64,000 bases of DNA from Aurantiochytrium sp. KH105 (Eukaryota > Sar > Bigyra > Thraustochytrida > Thraustochytriidae): NCBI GenBank assembly GCA_003116975.1, contig BGKB01000019.1:186001-250000 (forward strand). Reading direction: 5' to 3'. Positions 38,765-48,053 of this stretch are shown here, piece after piece; position 1 is the first letter of the stretch, and each line of letters begins with the position of its first letter. Made by a program: the position numbers and the translations under genes. The notes under the pieces were generated by a model. The model had not been told where the DNA came from, searched no databases, and was given only the letters and a program-made list of their open reading frames with translations.

Positions 38765-39410
38765 AAACTTGAAACAAAGAGCAATCAGACCAAACGATCT
38801 CTCGGCTCCAGCGAGCCCCGGCGCCGCCAGAGACGGCACGCAGGCTCGCGCACACGACGCGCGGGCAGCCGCCAGCCGCCAGCCCGCGTCGCGTTGCGCC
38901 GCGCCGCGCCGCGCCGCCGCGCGAGGGCTTGGGTCTGGAGAGGACGGCCAAGGGAGCCAAGATCGGCCGGTCTCGACAGGCAGGCAAGACAGGCGAAGAA
39001 AGGCAGGCCAACGTCGGGCTCGCTCGAGGCCGCGCGTGCGCGCGCGTGCGGGCGGGCAGGCCGGCGGGCGAGGGCCCGCGGGGACCCTTTCCGCGCGCGC
39101 CGGCAGGACGGCCCGCGCGCCCCGCTCTCTCCTTGCGGCCTACCCGGCAGGCGTAGCCCCCGCCGGTTTGGCTCGGGCGCGAGACTAACGACCGGTCGGC
39201 CGGGCCCACCGCCACTACAGTTAGCGAGCGGTAGGCGATAGACGGCCGCCTTCGTTCTCGCCCCGAAGCAAGGGGCAAGAGGCCAGAGGCCAGAGGCAAG
39301 GCACAGCCAGAGAAGTCCCGCGGAATATCTCACTCGGGCGGAGTGGAGTGGATTGACCTTTTCGATCTATTTTCCCCTGAATTTGGTCCTTCTACCGCCG
39401 TGAGCAAGCC

Positions 39411-39446
39411 AAGCCAAGCCAAGCCAAGCTGAGCCAAAGCTGAGCA
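39411..39446. repeat. (GCCAA)n repeat near the CHD start
   Basis: Four to five GCCAA units then GCTGAGC variants, ending 23 bases before the CHD ATG; related GGCTT units precede nicastrin at 47431-47461. Confidence 0.85.
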
Positions 39447-39468
39447 GAGCAACGTATTATTGGTCATC

Positions 39469-42400
39469 ATGCCTGACGAAAACGAGGACGAAGCGTACAA
39501 CGCCCACGGCGCGGCGCCTACGGGCGGTATCGATGATGCCAACCCGCGACGGTCCAGTCGCACGCGCCAGCGAAGCAGAAAGGTCGTTAGCTACGCCGAG
39601 GTCGAAGATGACTCTGACGATAACTTTGGCGAGACAGAGGACGATACAAAGCGACGACTCGAACTCGAGCGCGAGGACGAGGAGCTGGAAAAGGGTCCCG
39701 TCATTGAAAAGTTTCTTGGCCTGCGAAGCGCAGGCCGAGGACCACTGCACGAAGTACTTGTAAAGTACCGAAACCAGTCATATCTTCATGTCAAGTGGGT
39801 CCACGAGAATGAGATCAAAGCATTGCACCGCAAGTACAAGTCCATGGTCCAGCGCTTTAAGATGAAGGTCCTTTCAGGAAAGGCCAACATTCCAGTCAAC
39901 GAGGATGGCGAAGAGGAATACTTTGATCCTCGCTACACGGAGGTTGACCGAATTCTTGCAGAAAGTACGCAAGTCATGGAAGAGGGTCGAGCGGAAGACG
40001 TGGCGGACTTGCGATGGTTTCGATGGTCCGGAGGCAAGGTTCGGGACAACGGCAAGAGTGTGGTGGACCTGCTCACGCCCAAAGAACGCGCGGATCGTAA
40101 TGTTGGCAAGAAAAGCACGGTGAAGAAGCTTTTTCTCATCAAGTGGTGCGAGCTCTCGTACAAAGATTCCACCTGGGAATTCGAAGAGGACGTGCAAGAC
40201 GATTTCAAGATGGCAATCTTTCACCGTCGCAATCGTGTCCCGACCCGTGGCTTTCAGGTCGACGATGATGACATGCTTTGGCCAGCGCTCCTACCAAGCG
40301 CCACTGGGCATCGAGGCTCCAAGAAAGACGCAAAGAAAGATGCGGCCGCTGCTGGGGACGAGGCCGATGCTTCTGCGCAGGTGGGCCGGCTCCCCAGCGT
40401 GGCAGCACAGTGCGTAGAAGACCGTCGGGCGCGTGGTGCCATCAAGATTCCAGATGCCCTGCGTCACTTTGTCATGCCTTCGGATCTCTGTATGCTACTC
40501 CCTGGAGATGAAATAATCGCTGTCGAGAATCTCAGCATGCAAGGTCTAGATCTCGCCACAATTGGTAGACATCTTGGGGCGCGACGAGACGAGGTGATGC
40601 GTGGAAACCGGACCTTTTATGCGGTGACCATGCGGAGATTTATCTACCGCTACGACCGGCGCCGAGATCCCACAACAAATAAGCCTCCGATCGAGACGGT
40701 GCTCTTTACTTTACATCTCGGAAAGGAACCGCTTGGCGTGCGTCTCGGCCTCATTGGACCTGGCGGCAAGTATCCGTACCGCATCGTCACCCGGCCAAAA
40801 TCTGCGCTATGCTGCGCATATATAGAAGGCCTCTTGCACCACGACGAGCTGTCGCGGCACCCAATGGCGAGCCACCATGCCAATCAATCGCTCCGTGCTG
40901 CCACTGTGGCGCTCTTGCGGACACTCATCAACGTCGTATGGGCGCGGCGGGACGTGAGTGTCGCACAACTGAGCAAGCTGGCACGCTGCGACATGGGCAC
41001 CTTTTCGCGATGGATGATGGGCTGGCCCTCGAACGGGTCTGATGCCCTTGCCGAGCTACGCATGATGACTGAGCACAAGATCAAAGACCTTTTGTACCGT
41101 CTTCGACAAATCTTCCAATTTGCAACCTACGGTCTTCTAAACACCTCGCGGCTTGACCGCTTGATGTTTGGCAAGTTTCCCGAGGCTGCTGTCGAACGCC
41201 GGCTTAGCCTTTTGCAGCGTGCACTGGCCATTCTTCGCGCCGAGGCGGCGCGGAAAAAGGAAGAAAAGGCGATGGCCAAGGCCAAAGCCAAGATCGAGGC
41301 CGACGCCGCTGCCGCAAGTAACGCAGCCGGCGCCGGGGATGAAGCCGTCGCTGCCGCCACGGCGGCGGCAAAGAAACGCGTCCTTGCCGATGCAGCACGC
41401 AAGGCCCAGGTAATGGAACAGGAGGACGGACACAACGTAGAGGAAAACTATCGCATGCAACGCCTTGTCAAGGTCGCCCCTGTTCTAGACGATATCATTC
41501 GACAGATCGAGGATCAACACGCCGATCAAAGTGGCCTCGACCCTGCTGCATGGAGTCAGTGCCAGGGCTTCAACTACGAGGCCTGCCGTATCGAGCCGTC
41601 CGACATTCAGTTCGACGGCGCAGCGCGCACGCCGCCCGACGACGACCATGTTTACATGGCCCGGCATCTTTCGCAGTGCTTGCGTGCTCTTCGCTCCAAC
41701 ATTATGATCTGGGAGAATCGACCAATTGATAACCCGGGCATTCAAGCTGCGCGTGCCCGCGCTCAATCGATCCCAAACCCGCAACAACGGCGTGCTGCAC
41801 TTGATCAAATCGAAACCAACATTCGCATGGAGGCCTGGCAGATCGCCGTCTCGCTCATGCCCATCCCCGAGGAGAGTTTTGTCGGCGAGGTAGATATTCA
41901 ACAGCAACGGGATTTGCAGCGTCAGGAGATGGAGTGGCGGCAAAAGAGGATGGGGGGCGAAACCATGGAGAGCCAGAGCACGGTGCGTGCGTTCAAGGCA
42001 CAACGGGCAGCGCTCAATCAGCTTCGCCGAAAGCAGTTCATGCCCTATCATCCTCGAAACCAGCCTCGCTATAAAAACGGCAACATGCTGCGCCCCTACC
42101 AGTTGCAGGGCATCAACTGGCTCCTGGACCATTGGTACCGAGGCGTAAATTGCATTCTTGCCGATGAAATGGGACTTGGCAAGACCGTGCAAGTGGTGGC
42201 GACGCTTGAGCATTTGCGTACGCGCGAGAACCTCCGTGGACCCTTTCTTATTGTGGCACCACTGTCCACGATTGGCCATTGGCACCGTGAAGTGGAGACA
42301 TGGACCGACATGAACGTCTGTACGTATTATGACATGGGAGGCCAAGAGGCGCGCGAGGTCATTCGTCGCTACGAGTGGTACTACCCAGGTCTGGACGGTC

Positions 42401-45400
42401 GCAAGGACTTGCTCAAGTTCAATGTGCTTGTGACCACCTACGAGACCTTTATGACGGACGTAGACTACATGACGGCGCTACCGTGGCTTGGTGTCGTCAT
42501 CGACGAAGGTCATCGCCTTCGTAGTATCAAGTCAAAGCTTCTCGAGATGCTCAACCGGATCACCGAGGCCAATCGACTGCTGCTGACGGGCACCCCGCTG
42601 CAGAACAACATTCTCGAACTGTGGTCATTGCTCAACTATTGTGACGCCCAGCGCTTTCCCGATTCTGAGTCTTTCATGTACCGTTTTGGCGACATCAAGA
42701 GCAAGGAGCAGCTCGACGAACTCCAGCAAGAGATTGCGCCGTACATGCTTCGGCGCGTCAAGGAAGACGTGGAAAAGAGTATCCCGCCAAAGGAGGAAAC
42801 CATTATCGACGTGGAGCTGACCATGCTGCAGAAACGATACTATCGCGCCATCTTTGACCGAAACCGCCAGGTCCTGTACAAGGGCTGCAAGGGGGGCAAC
42901 AAACCGCAGCTCATTAACGTTGAGATGGAGTTGCGCAAGTGCTGCAACCACCCGTACCTCATCTCCGGCGTCCAGGATAGCGAACACTCGATTTTGCGCA
43001 AGGAAATCCGTGCCAAGATTACCGCTGTTGAAAAAGAGGCACAGGCTCTTGGGACGGCCGACAAGGCTGCGGGTGCCGAGGAGAGCGCGACGGATGCCGA
43101 CGAGCAAGCCGATCTCTTGCAACTCGTGCGCCAGGCGCATCGCGAAAAGATGAGTCGCGACGAGCTCATTGATCGCGCTACGCTCGAGCGATGCGTGCGA
43201 GGTTCGGGCAAGCTTGTTCTCGTAGACAAGCTGCTGCCCAAGCTGCGCAACGAGGGCCACAAGGTGCTCATTTTCTCGCAAATGGTAAAGATGCTCGACA
43301 TGCTTGAGTACCTTTGCCGTCAGCGCGGGTACCCGATGGAGCGTCTTGATGGTGGCGTGCAAGGCAACGTGCGCCAAGCTGCAATTGATCGCTTCAGTAA
43401 CCCGGATTCGAACTCGTTTGTCTTTTTGCTGTCGACCCGCGCTGGCGGCGTCGGCATCAACCTTACGGCTGCTGATACGGTGATTATCTTTGACTCGGAT
43501 TGGAATCCGCAAAACGATGCTCAGGCGCAGGCACGCGTGCACCGCATCGGACAGAAGCGGGCCGTCAAAATCTTTCGTCTCGTTACGAAGAACACGTACG
43601 AGGAGACCATGTTGCAGCGTGCTGCCATGAAGCTCGGCCTCGAGCGCGCCGTGCTGGGAACAGTGCACGAATCTACTTTGAAGGAGACCAAAGGGAAGAA
43701 GGACGGAAGCGAGAAGGGCGTGGGTGGCAAAAACCTGAGCCCCGCCGAACTCGAGCGCATGCTACGCGAAGGCGCCTACCACCACCTGCAAGACGACGAC
43801 AACGCGGCGGCGCGCACTTTTGTGGGCGCCAATATCGACGATTTGCTCAAGACGAATGCGCGCACCGTAAAGATGGACCCGGTGGGCGGAGCAAGTGGCG
43901 GAGGTGGCGGTGCCCTCGACAAGCTCAAGCACAATACGGTGAACAAGAGCAGCTTCAAGGCCGAGGAGCGCGAAGACGGTGTTGACATTAACGATCCCAA
44001 CTTTTGGTCCAAGGTGCTCCCGGACATGGCGACACCCGACACCATGTTGGCAAAGCTCAACGATGTCAAGCAGCAAATGGAACTTGGGCGCGACCCATCG
44101 AAACGACGGCAGTTCATGGAGGATGTTCGCATGCTCGTGCGCGATATTGTTCAGCAGCGCACGGCTGGAGAGATTGTGAACGAGCATGACATGGAGACGG
44201 CGGTTGCGCTCTTGGTCCAGGTGAGCAATATGCGCAAGACCTTTGGGTCAGAGTCCTTCAATCTCGACAATCCTTCACGCAAGGTGTACACGGAGCTCGC
44301 TGAGCGCTGGATGCGCCGTCTCGAGGGTCTCCGAGAACGGAGAGCCCGTCGTGGCCGCAACCAGTCTGCTGAAAGCGACGACGAACTCTTTTCCGACGGT
44401 GAGAGCGACGCCGGCGGAGACCCCGGCGATGCTGCTGGCAATGCGGCCGATTCGACGAGCGGTGGCGATTTTCAGCAGCAACGCAAGAAGGGACGATCCC
44501 AGCGTAGCAAATACACGGAGTTGAGCGAAGACGAGCTGGACGACACCCAGGACGGCGTTGACGCGGAGTACATGGGCGATGACGACGGTACCGGCGAGGT
44601 AGACGAATCGATCATGAAGGACCACTTTAGTGAGGTATGCGCTGTGTGCGCTGACGGCGGCGAGCTTTTGCTGTGTGAGGGCCCGTGCAAGCAGGCTTTC
44701 CATCTTCAGTGCGTGAATAACAACAAAAAGGCCAAGGACATTGACGAGAGCGAAACCTGGTTCTGCCCGGATTGCACCAATGGGTACCACACGTGCTTGC
44801 TATGTCGCAAGGGTGGCTATGCAGATGTGAAGCCCGACGGCGTTTTTGTGTGCGCTGATGATAACTGCGGGCGGTTTCATCATATGTCGTGCATCAAGAA
44901 CTCCAAGCACGCTCGAATTCTCGATGAGGCGAATCAGACATTCCTCTGTCCCTTGCACGAATGCTCCAAGTGCTCTGACAAGGCAACTCCTGTGCATGCA
45001 CATTGCCTGCGTTGCCCCAAGGGCTTTCACAACTTGTGCATGGACCACAAACACACACTGCGTTTGCACCAGAACCTCGTCATTTGCCCCGATCATCTCG
45101 ACGGCAAGGAGTTCGATGTGTCGCATCACTATCCTTTTGCCAAGAGTCTGCGCAGGCAGCTTGAAGGTCCAGCTCGTTCAAAGCGCGCCCGCAATCGTCC
45201 TCGCAAATTTCAGACGGACGGTGATGCATCATCAACGTCCACGTCGCCATCGCGACGGCGATCGTCGAGGACGCCAATGGCCGCGGCGACTGCGGCTGTC
45301 GTGAAGTCCTCGTCGAGCAAGAATCCGAACTCGTCAAAGAAGAAACGACGCGACGGCCCTGACCTCGCTGACTTGGATTGGCGCAAACACATGGACGCTC

Positions 45401-46110
45401 CGGCTCCAGAAGCGGGCAAGCCGATCATCAAGACGTGCGCTCTGTGTATGCGCGATATGCGGTTGCCCACAGAGGCGGAGGGAGCCTTGGAGGCCATTGA
45501 GCAGATGGAGGACTACGATCGACCAATGCCATTTCCCTTTTTGCAGCCCAAGGGCGAGAATCGATGGGCGCCTGTATGGGTACACGTTCGGTGTGCGACA
45601 CTGAGTCCTGAAGCCTACATCAAGGACGACGAGTACTACAATGTGCTCAAGGCCGTGCGACGAGGTCGCTTCCTCAATTGCGCGGGGTGCGCAAGTCGTG
45701 GCGCCACCGTTGGTTGCTACTATACAAAGTGCGACAAGTCATATCACGTGCCATGCGCCGTCAACACGGGTTGGAACCCGGACGAAGAGCTGGAGTTTTA
45801 CTGTAAGGAGCATCGAGCCAAGCTCGCGCCCAAGGCTGGTACGGCAAAGAGTAGTAGCAAGAGCAAGGGCAAGGCAACCAAGAGCAGTGGCAAGCGCCGT
45901 GCCAATGGTAATCCTGCAGATGCGCCTTTTGCGCAAAAGAAGAAGGCCAACGCTTTGGAGAATGTCGTGGCTAATGGAGAGATAGGAATTGCAAGCAGCG
46001 ACGTCGAACTCGGACGGTTCACTCGCGCCGCAATGTGGCGTGGCAAGCGCGTGACTGTCACAGTGGAGGCGTCAGGAATTGGTTCTCTAGAGTTTGCAAC
46101 TTCTTTGTAA
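39469..46110 (+). CDS. CHD-type chromatin remodelling ATPase with PHD fingers and extended PHD
   Basis: 2213 residues in one exon, nuclear. Start is the ATG at 39469 (MPDENEDEAY). Two chromodomains occupy about 70-265, the second with FLIKWCELSYKDSTWEF. Residues 320-450 hold PDZ-like sequence (LLPGDEIIAVENLSMQGLDL, then LGKEPLGVRLGL), unusual for CHD proteins. The SNF2 ATPase follows: LRPYQLQGINWLLDHW, Walker A DEMGLGKT at 899-906, Walker B DEGH at 1012-1015, LLTGTPLQNN; then the helicase C lobe at 1266-1400 with VLIFSQM, STRAGGVGINLTAADTVI and QARVHRIGQKR. At 1724-1885 is a run of PHD fingers (CAVCADGGELLLCEG...HLQC), in the NSD-like arrangement. At 1990-2110 lies an extended PHD (KTCALCMRD...YYTKCDKSYHVPCA...EFYCKEH). 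It slides or evicts nucleosomes using ATP; histone-reading specificity is inferred. Confidence 0.96.
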   Translation: MPDENEDEAYNAHGAAPTGGIDDANPRRSSRTRQRSRKVVSYAEVEDDSDDNFGETEDDTKRRLELEREDEELEKGPVIEKFLGLRSAGRGPLHEVLVKYRNQSYLHVKWVHENEIKALHRKYKSMVQRFKMKVLSGKANIPVNEDGEEEYFDPRYTEVDRILAESTQVMEEGRAEDVADLRWFRWSGGKVRDNGKSVVDLLTPKERADRNVGKKSTVKKLFLIKWCELSYKDSTWEFEEDVQDDFKMAIFHRRNRVPTRGFQVDDDDMLWPALLPSATGHRGSKKDAKKDAAAAGDEADASAQVGRLPSVAAQCVEDRRARGAIKIPDALRHFVMPSDLCMLLPGDEIIAVENLSMQGLDLATIGRHLGARRDEVMRGNRTFYAVTMRRFIYRYDRRRDPTTNKPPIETVLFTLHLGKEPLGVRLGLIGPGGKYPYRIVTRPKSALCCAYIEGLLHHDELSRHPMASHHANQSLRAATVALLRTLINVVWARRDVSVAQLSKLARCDMGTFSRWMMGWPSNGSDALAELRMMTEHKIKDLLYRLRQIFQFATYGLLNTSRLDRLMFGKFPEAAVERRLSLLQRALAILRAEAARKKEEKAMAKAKAKIEADAAAASNAAGAGDEAVAAATAAAKKRVLADAARKAQVMEQEDGHNVEENYRMQRLVKVAPVLDDIIRQIEDQHADQSGLDPAAWSQCQGFNYEACRIEPSDIQFDGAARTPPDDDHVYMARHLSQCLRALRSNIMIWENRPIDNPGIQAARARAQSIPNPQQRRAALDQIETNIRMEAWQIAVSLMPIPEESFVGEVDIQQQRDLQRQEMEWRQKRMGGETMESQSTVRAFKAQRAALNQLRRKQFMPYHPRNQPRYKNGNMLRPYQLQGINWLLDHWYRGVNCILADEMGLGKTVQVVATLEHLRTRENLRGPFLIVAPLSTIGHWHREVETWTDMNVCTYYDMGGQEAREVIRRYEWYYPGLDGRKDLLKFNVLVTTYETFMTDVDYMTALPWLGVVIDEGHRLRSIKSKLLEMLNRITEANRLLLTGTPLQNNILELWSLLNYCDAQRFPDSESFMYRFGDIKSKEQLDELQQEIAPYMLRRVKEDVEKSIPPKEETIIDVELTMLQKRYYRAIFDRNRQVLYKGCKGGNKPQLINVEMELRKCCNHPYLISGVQDSEHSILRKEIRAKITAVEKEAQALGTADKAAGAEESATDADEQADLLQLVRQAHREKMSRDELIDRATLERCVRGSGKLVLVDKLLPKLRNEGHKVLIFSQMVKMLDMLEYLCRQRGYPMERLDGGVQGNVRQAAIDRFSNPDSNSFVFLLSTRAGGVGINLTAADTVIIFDSDWNPQNDAQAQARVHRIGQKRAVKIFRLVTKNTYEETMLQRAAMKLGLERAVLGTVHESTLKETKGKKDGSEKGVGGKNLSPAELERMLREGAYHHLQDDDNAAARTFVGANIDDLLKTNARTVKMDPVGGASGGGGGALDKLKHNTVNKSSFKAEEREDGVDINDPNFWSKVLPDMATPDTMLAKLNDVKQQMELGRDPSKRRQFMEDVRMLVRDIVQQRTAGEIVNEHDMETAVALLVQVSNMRKTFGSESFNLDNPSRKVYTELAERWMRRLEGLRERRARRGRNQSAESDDELFSDGESDAGGDPGDAAGNAADSTSGGDFQQQRKKGRSQRSKYTELSEDELDDTQDGVDAEYMGDDDGTGEVDESIMKDHFSEVCAVCADGGELLLCEGPCKQAFHLQCVNNNKKAKDIDESETWFCPDCTNGYHTCLLCRKGGYADVKPDGVFVCADDNCGRFHHMSCIKNSKHARILDEANQTFLCPLHECSKCSDKATPVHAHCLRCPKGFHNLCMDHKHTLRLHQNLVICPDHLDGKEFDVSHHYPFAKSLRRQLEGPARSKRARNRPRKFQTDGDASSTSTSPSRRRSSRTPMAAATAAVVKSSSSKNPNSSKKKRRDGPDLADLDWRKHMDAPAPEAGKPIIKTCALCMRDMRLPTEAEGALEAIEQMEDYDRPMPFPFLQPKGENRWAPVWVHVRCATLSPEAYIKDDEYYNVLKAVRRGRFLNCAGCASRGATVGCYYTKCDKSYHVPCAVNTGWNPDEELEFYCKEHRAKLAPKAGTAKSSSKSKGKATKSSGKRRANGNPADAPFAQKKKANALENVVANGEIGIASSDVELGRFTRAAMWRGKRVTVTVEASGIGSLEFATSL

Positions 46111-46443
46111 AGGTCATATCTTTGATCACCATTGAGCACGAGAGCGAGGGACAGAGAGAGCAATACAAATAGGATGCGAGAGTGTCATGATCAAGTAGGA
46201 GAGAGAACCTATCAGTCAGAAAGGAATTTGCTTATTGTCGACTTCATATTTGATGTTCTTGTTAGCTGAAAGCGACGATTAGGTCTGGCTGCTGGGCAAA
46301 AGTCTTCTCATTCTGTCTGAATCAGAGTAAAAACAGAACCAAGCTTAATCTTTTAGAAGGTTTAAAAAAAAAACTGACTTTACTGACAGCGAGCGGCGCA
46401 AGTGCGCCGATATCTGTGTGGCAAGTCAGGTCTTGATAAATGA
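46111..46443. other. Convergent spacer
   Basis: 333 AT-rich bases between the 3' ends of the CHD gene and the coiled-coil gene. An A run lies at 46362-46371; no gene. Confidence 0.5.
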
Positions 46444-47127
46444 TTAATCGAGAGCAAGGCCGTACGCGGCGGAGGAGGAATTCGGCTGCTGCTGGCAAGC
46501 CTGGAGCTCGCGTCGAAGACGGCGAACTTCTTCCTCGAGAGATTCGATCTTCTCCTTTTGGCGCTCGATAAAAGTTGTCATGTACACGTGGGTGTCCTCA
46601 AGAAACTCGTTCTGGTCCTGAAGACGCGCCGCAAGCTCGGTGGTGGCCCGCGAGCCTTGCTGGAGCCAGGCCTCTGCGCGGGTGCCAAAGAGCACCTGGA
46701 AACTGACGGGAGACAGTCCTCCGAGGCTGACGCAGGGCGCCACGGACTCACGCGCGGAAGGCGTGAGGTCGGTACGGATCGCGTCCAGGACGATCTCGCG
46801 ACGCACGGCCTCCTCGGCGAGCGAGGGCGTCTCGAAGACGGCGCGCGCGGCCTTGGAGGCCTGGCCGGCCTTGCAGGCGTCCTTCTCGAGGAGCTCCGCC
46901 ACGATGGAGCGGCCCTCGCTGGCGAGCACGCGCAGCGAGGGCGAGTGCGCGAAGTCTCCCCGCGCCGCGCGCGTGGCCACGGCCGCGCGCACCGCCGAGG
47001 ACGCGCGCTCGGCGTGCCGCGCCAGGCGCTCGCCGGCCCATGCCGTCACCTTGGACGCCGCCGCGAGCGCGCCCACCGGCGCGGGGCCTCGCAGCAGCGC
47101 GGACGCCGCGCGCGCGGACGCCTCCAT
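46444..47127 (-). CDS. Ala-rich protein with C-terminal coiled coil
   Basis: 227 residues, not recognised. Residues 1-60 are Ala/Arg-rich and could form a mitochondrial presequence (MEASARAASALLRG). Residues 60-150 are helical with a conserved-looking VSLGGLSPVSFQVLFGTRAEAW. Residues 165-215 form a coiled coil (ELAARLQDQNEFLEDTHVY, then QKEKIESLEEEVRRLRREL). The ATG is the first in frame. It diverges from nicastrin. Confidence 0.7.
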   Translation of the reverse strand: MEASARAASALLRGPAPVGALAAASKVTAWAGERLARHAERASSAVRAAVATRAARGDFAHSPSLRVLASEGRSIVAELLEKDACKAGQASKAARAVFETPSLAEEAVRREIVLDAIRTDLTPSARESVAPCVSLGGLSPVSFQVLFGTRAEAWLQQGSRATTELAARLQDQNEFLEDTHVYMTTFIERQKEKIESLEEEVRRLRRELQACQQQPNSSSAAYGLALD

Positions 47128-48053
47128 GCTGCCTGCGCCTCCTCCCTCCTCGCTCGCTCGCTCGCTCGCTCGCTGCCCGCGCCCTCGCGCGCCGCAGACC
47201 GCCGCCCGCGATGCCGCGTTCGGACTCTGGTTTCACTTCGCTTTCTGTTTCTCTCCCCCTCCTTGCTCGCACACGCGCCCCGCATTCTGCACTTTCCCGC
47301 GCCGCGAACAAGTGCGGAATGGCCGCCGACAAGTCGGGCAAACGCCGCGCCCAAGTGCGCGGTCGCTCGCGCGGAGAAGTCCAGACTTCTCCGGCGTCGT
47401 GATCGCTGCTTCGAGCAGGAAAGGAGGTTAGGTTAGCTTGGCTTGGCTCGGCTTGGCTTGGTCAGCGTGCGGGGCTTGTGGAGGCTGGCAGGCTTGCTGG
47501 CCGCTGCTGGCTGCCGGCCCGGCCGAGGGGGCTACAAGAAGGGACGGAAGACATGGTCGTTGCCAGGTTCGTTCTTGGTCGCTTGGGTCGACGATGGAGA
47601 GTTGTTGACTTGATTCTTGGTGCTCTCGTCTCCTTTTCGAAGTTCCTCGTCCATACCTGCGCCATTGCCTGGGGGCCGATCGAGGAACTTGCCATCAATG
47701 ATCCGCGTCATGGCGTCGGCGAATTCGTCTGTCTGTACGTGGAATACCACCAAACCCAAGCACAGCGACCAGGGTCGCGGCACGTGGTAGTCTACCAAGG
47801 CGCTCTCAAGCAAGCGAGGCTCAAAAAAGCCGGGAGGCAGGAAGGGCCTTTTCGCAAGTGCGGAGTTTGGCTGGCGCAAGTGGCGAGTTTGGCGCGCAAG
47901 TGCGGAATCCAGGCGCGCAAGGCTTTCTTCCTTCCTTGCACATAAACGCGCATGACAAACCTCAAAAGACCGCCTGCTGCCCGAGCCGAGCGAGCGAGCG
48001 AGCGAGCTATGGAGCGGAGAGCGCGCGGCGCGCGGCGCGCGACGCGGGGCAGC
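47128..48053. promoter_or_regulatory. Shared divergent promoter region
   Basis: 926 bases between the coiled-coil gene and the likely nicastrin start. It contains a CTCG run at 47150-47174 and GGCTT units at 47431-47461. In-frame ATGs at 47952 and 48009 would lengthen nicastrin into this stretch. Confidence 0.5.
47150..47174. repeat. (CTCG)n repeat
   Basis: Six CTCG units, 25 bases upstream of the coiled-coil protein start codon. Confidence 0.85.

Larger units (their letters stand above)
37715..39468. other. 1.75 kb upstream region of the CHD gene
   Basis: Begins AT-rich (CMC2 3' end), then a GA-rich tract at 37951-37992, then a GAAA array, then an extremely GC-rich 400 bases (38810-39200), then GCCAA repeats. 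Long frames in the GC-rich part occur on both strands and carry no domain. Nothing like a gene was recognised. Confidence 0.55.

Noticed and set aside
38670-39333. Long frames on both strands in the very GC-rich region before the CHD gene
   Set aside because: Composition effect: Arg/Ala/Gly/Pro only, no domain, mutually overlapping.
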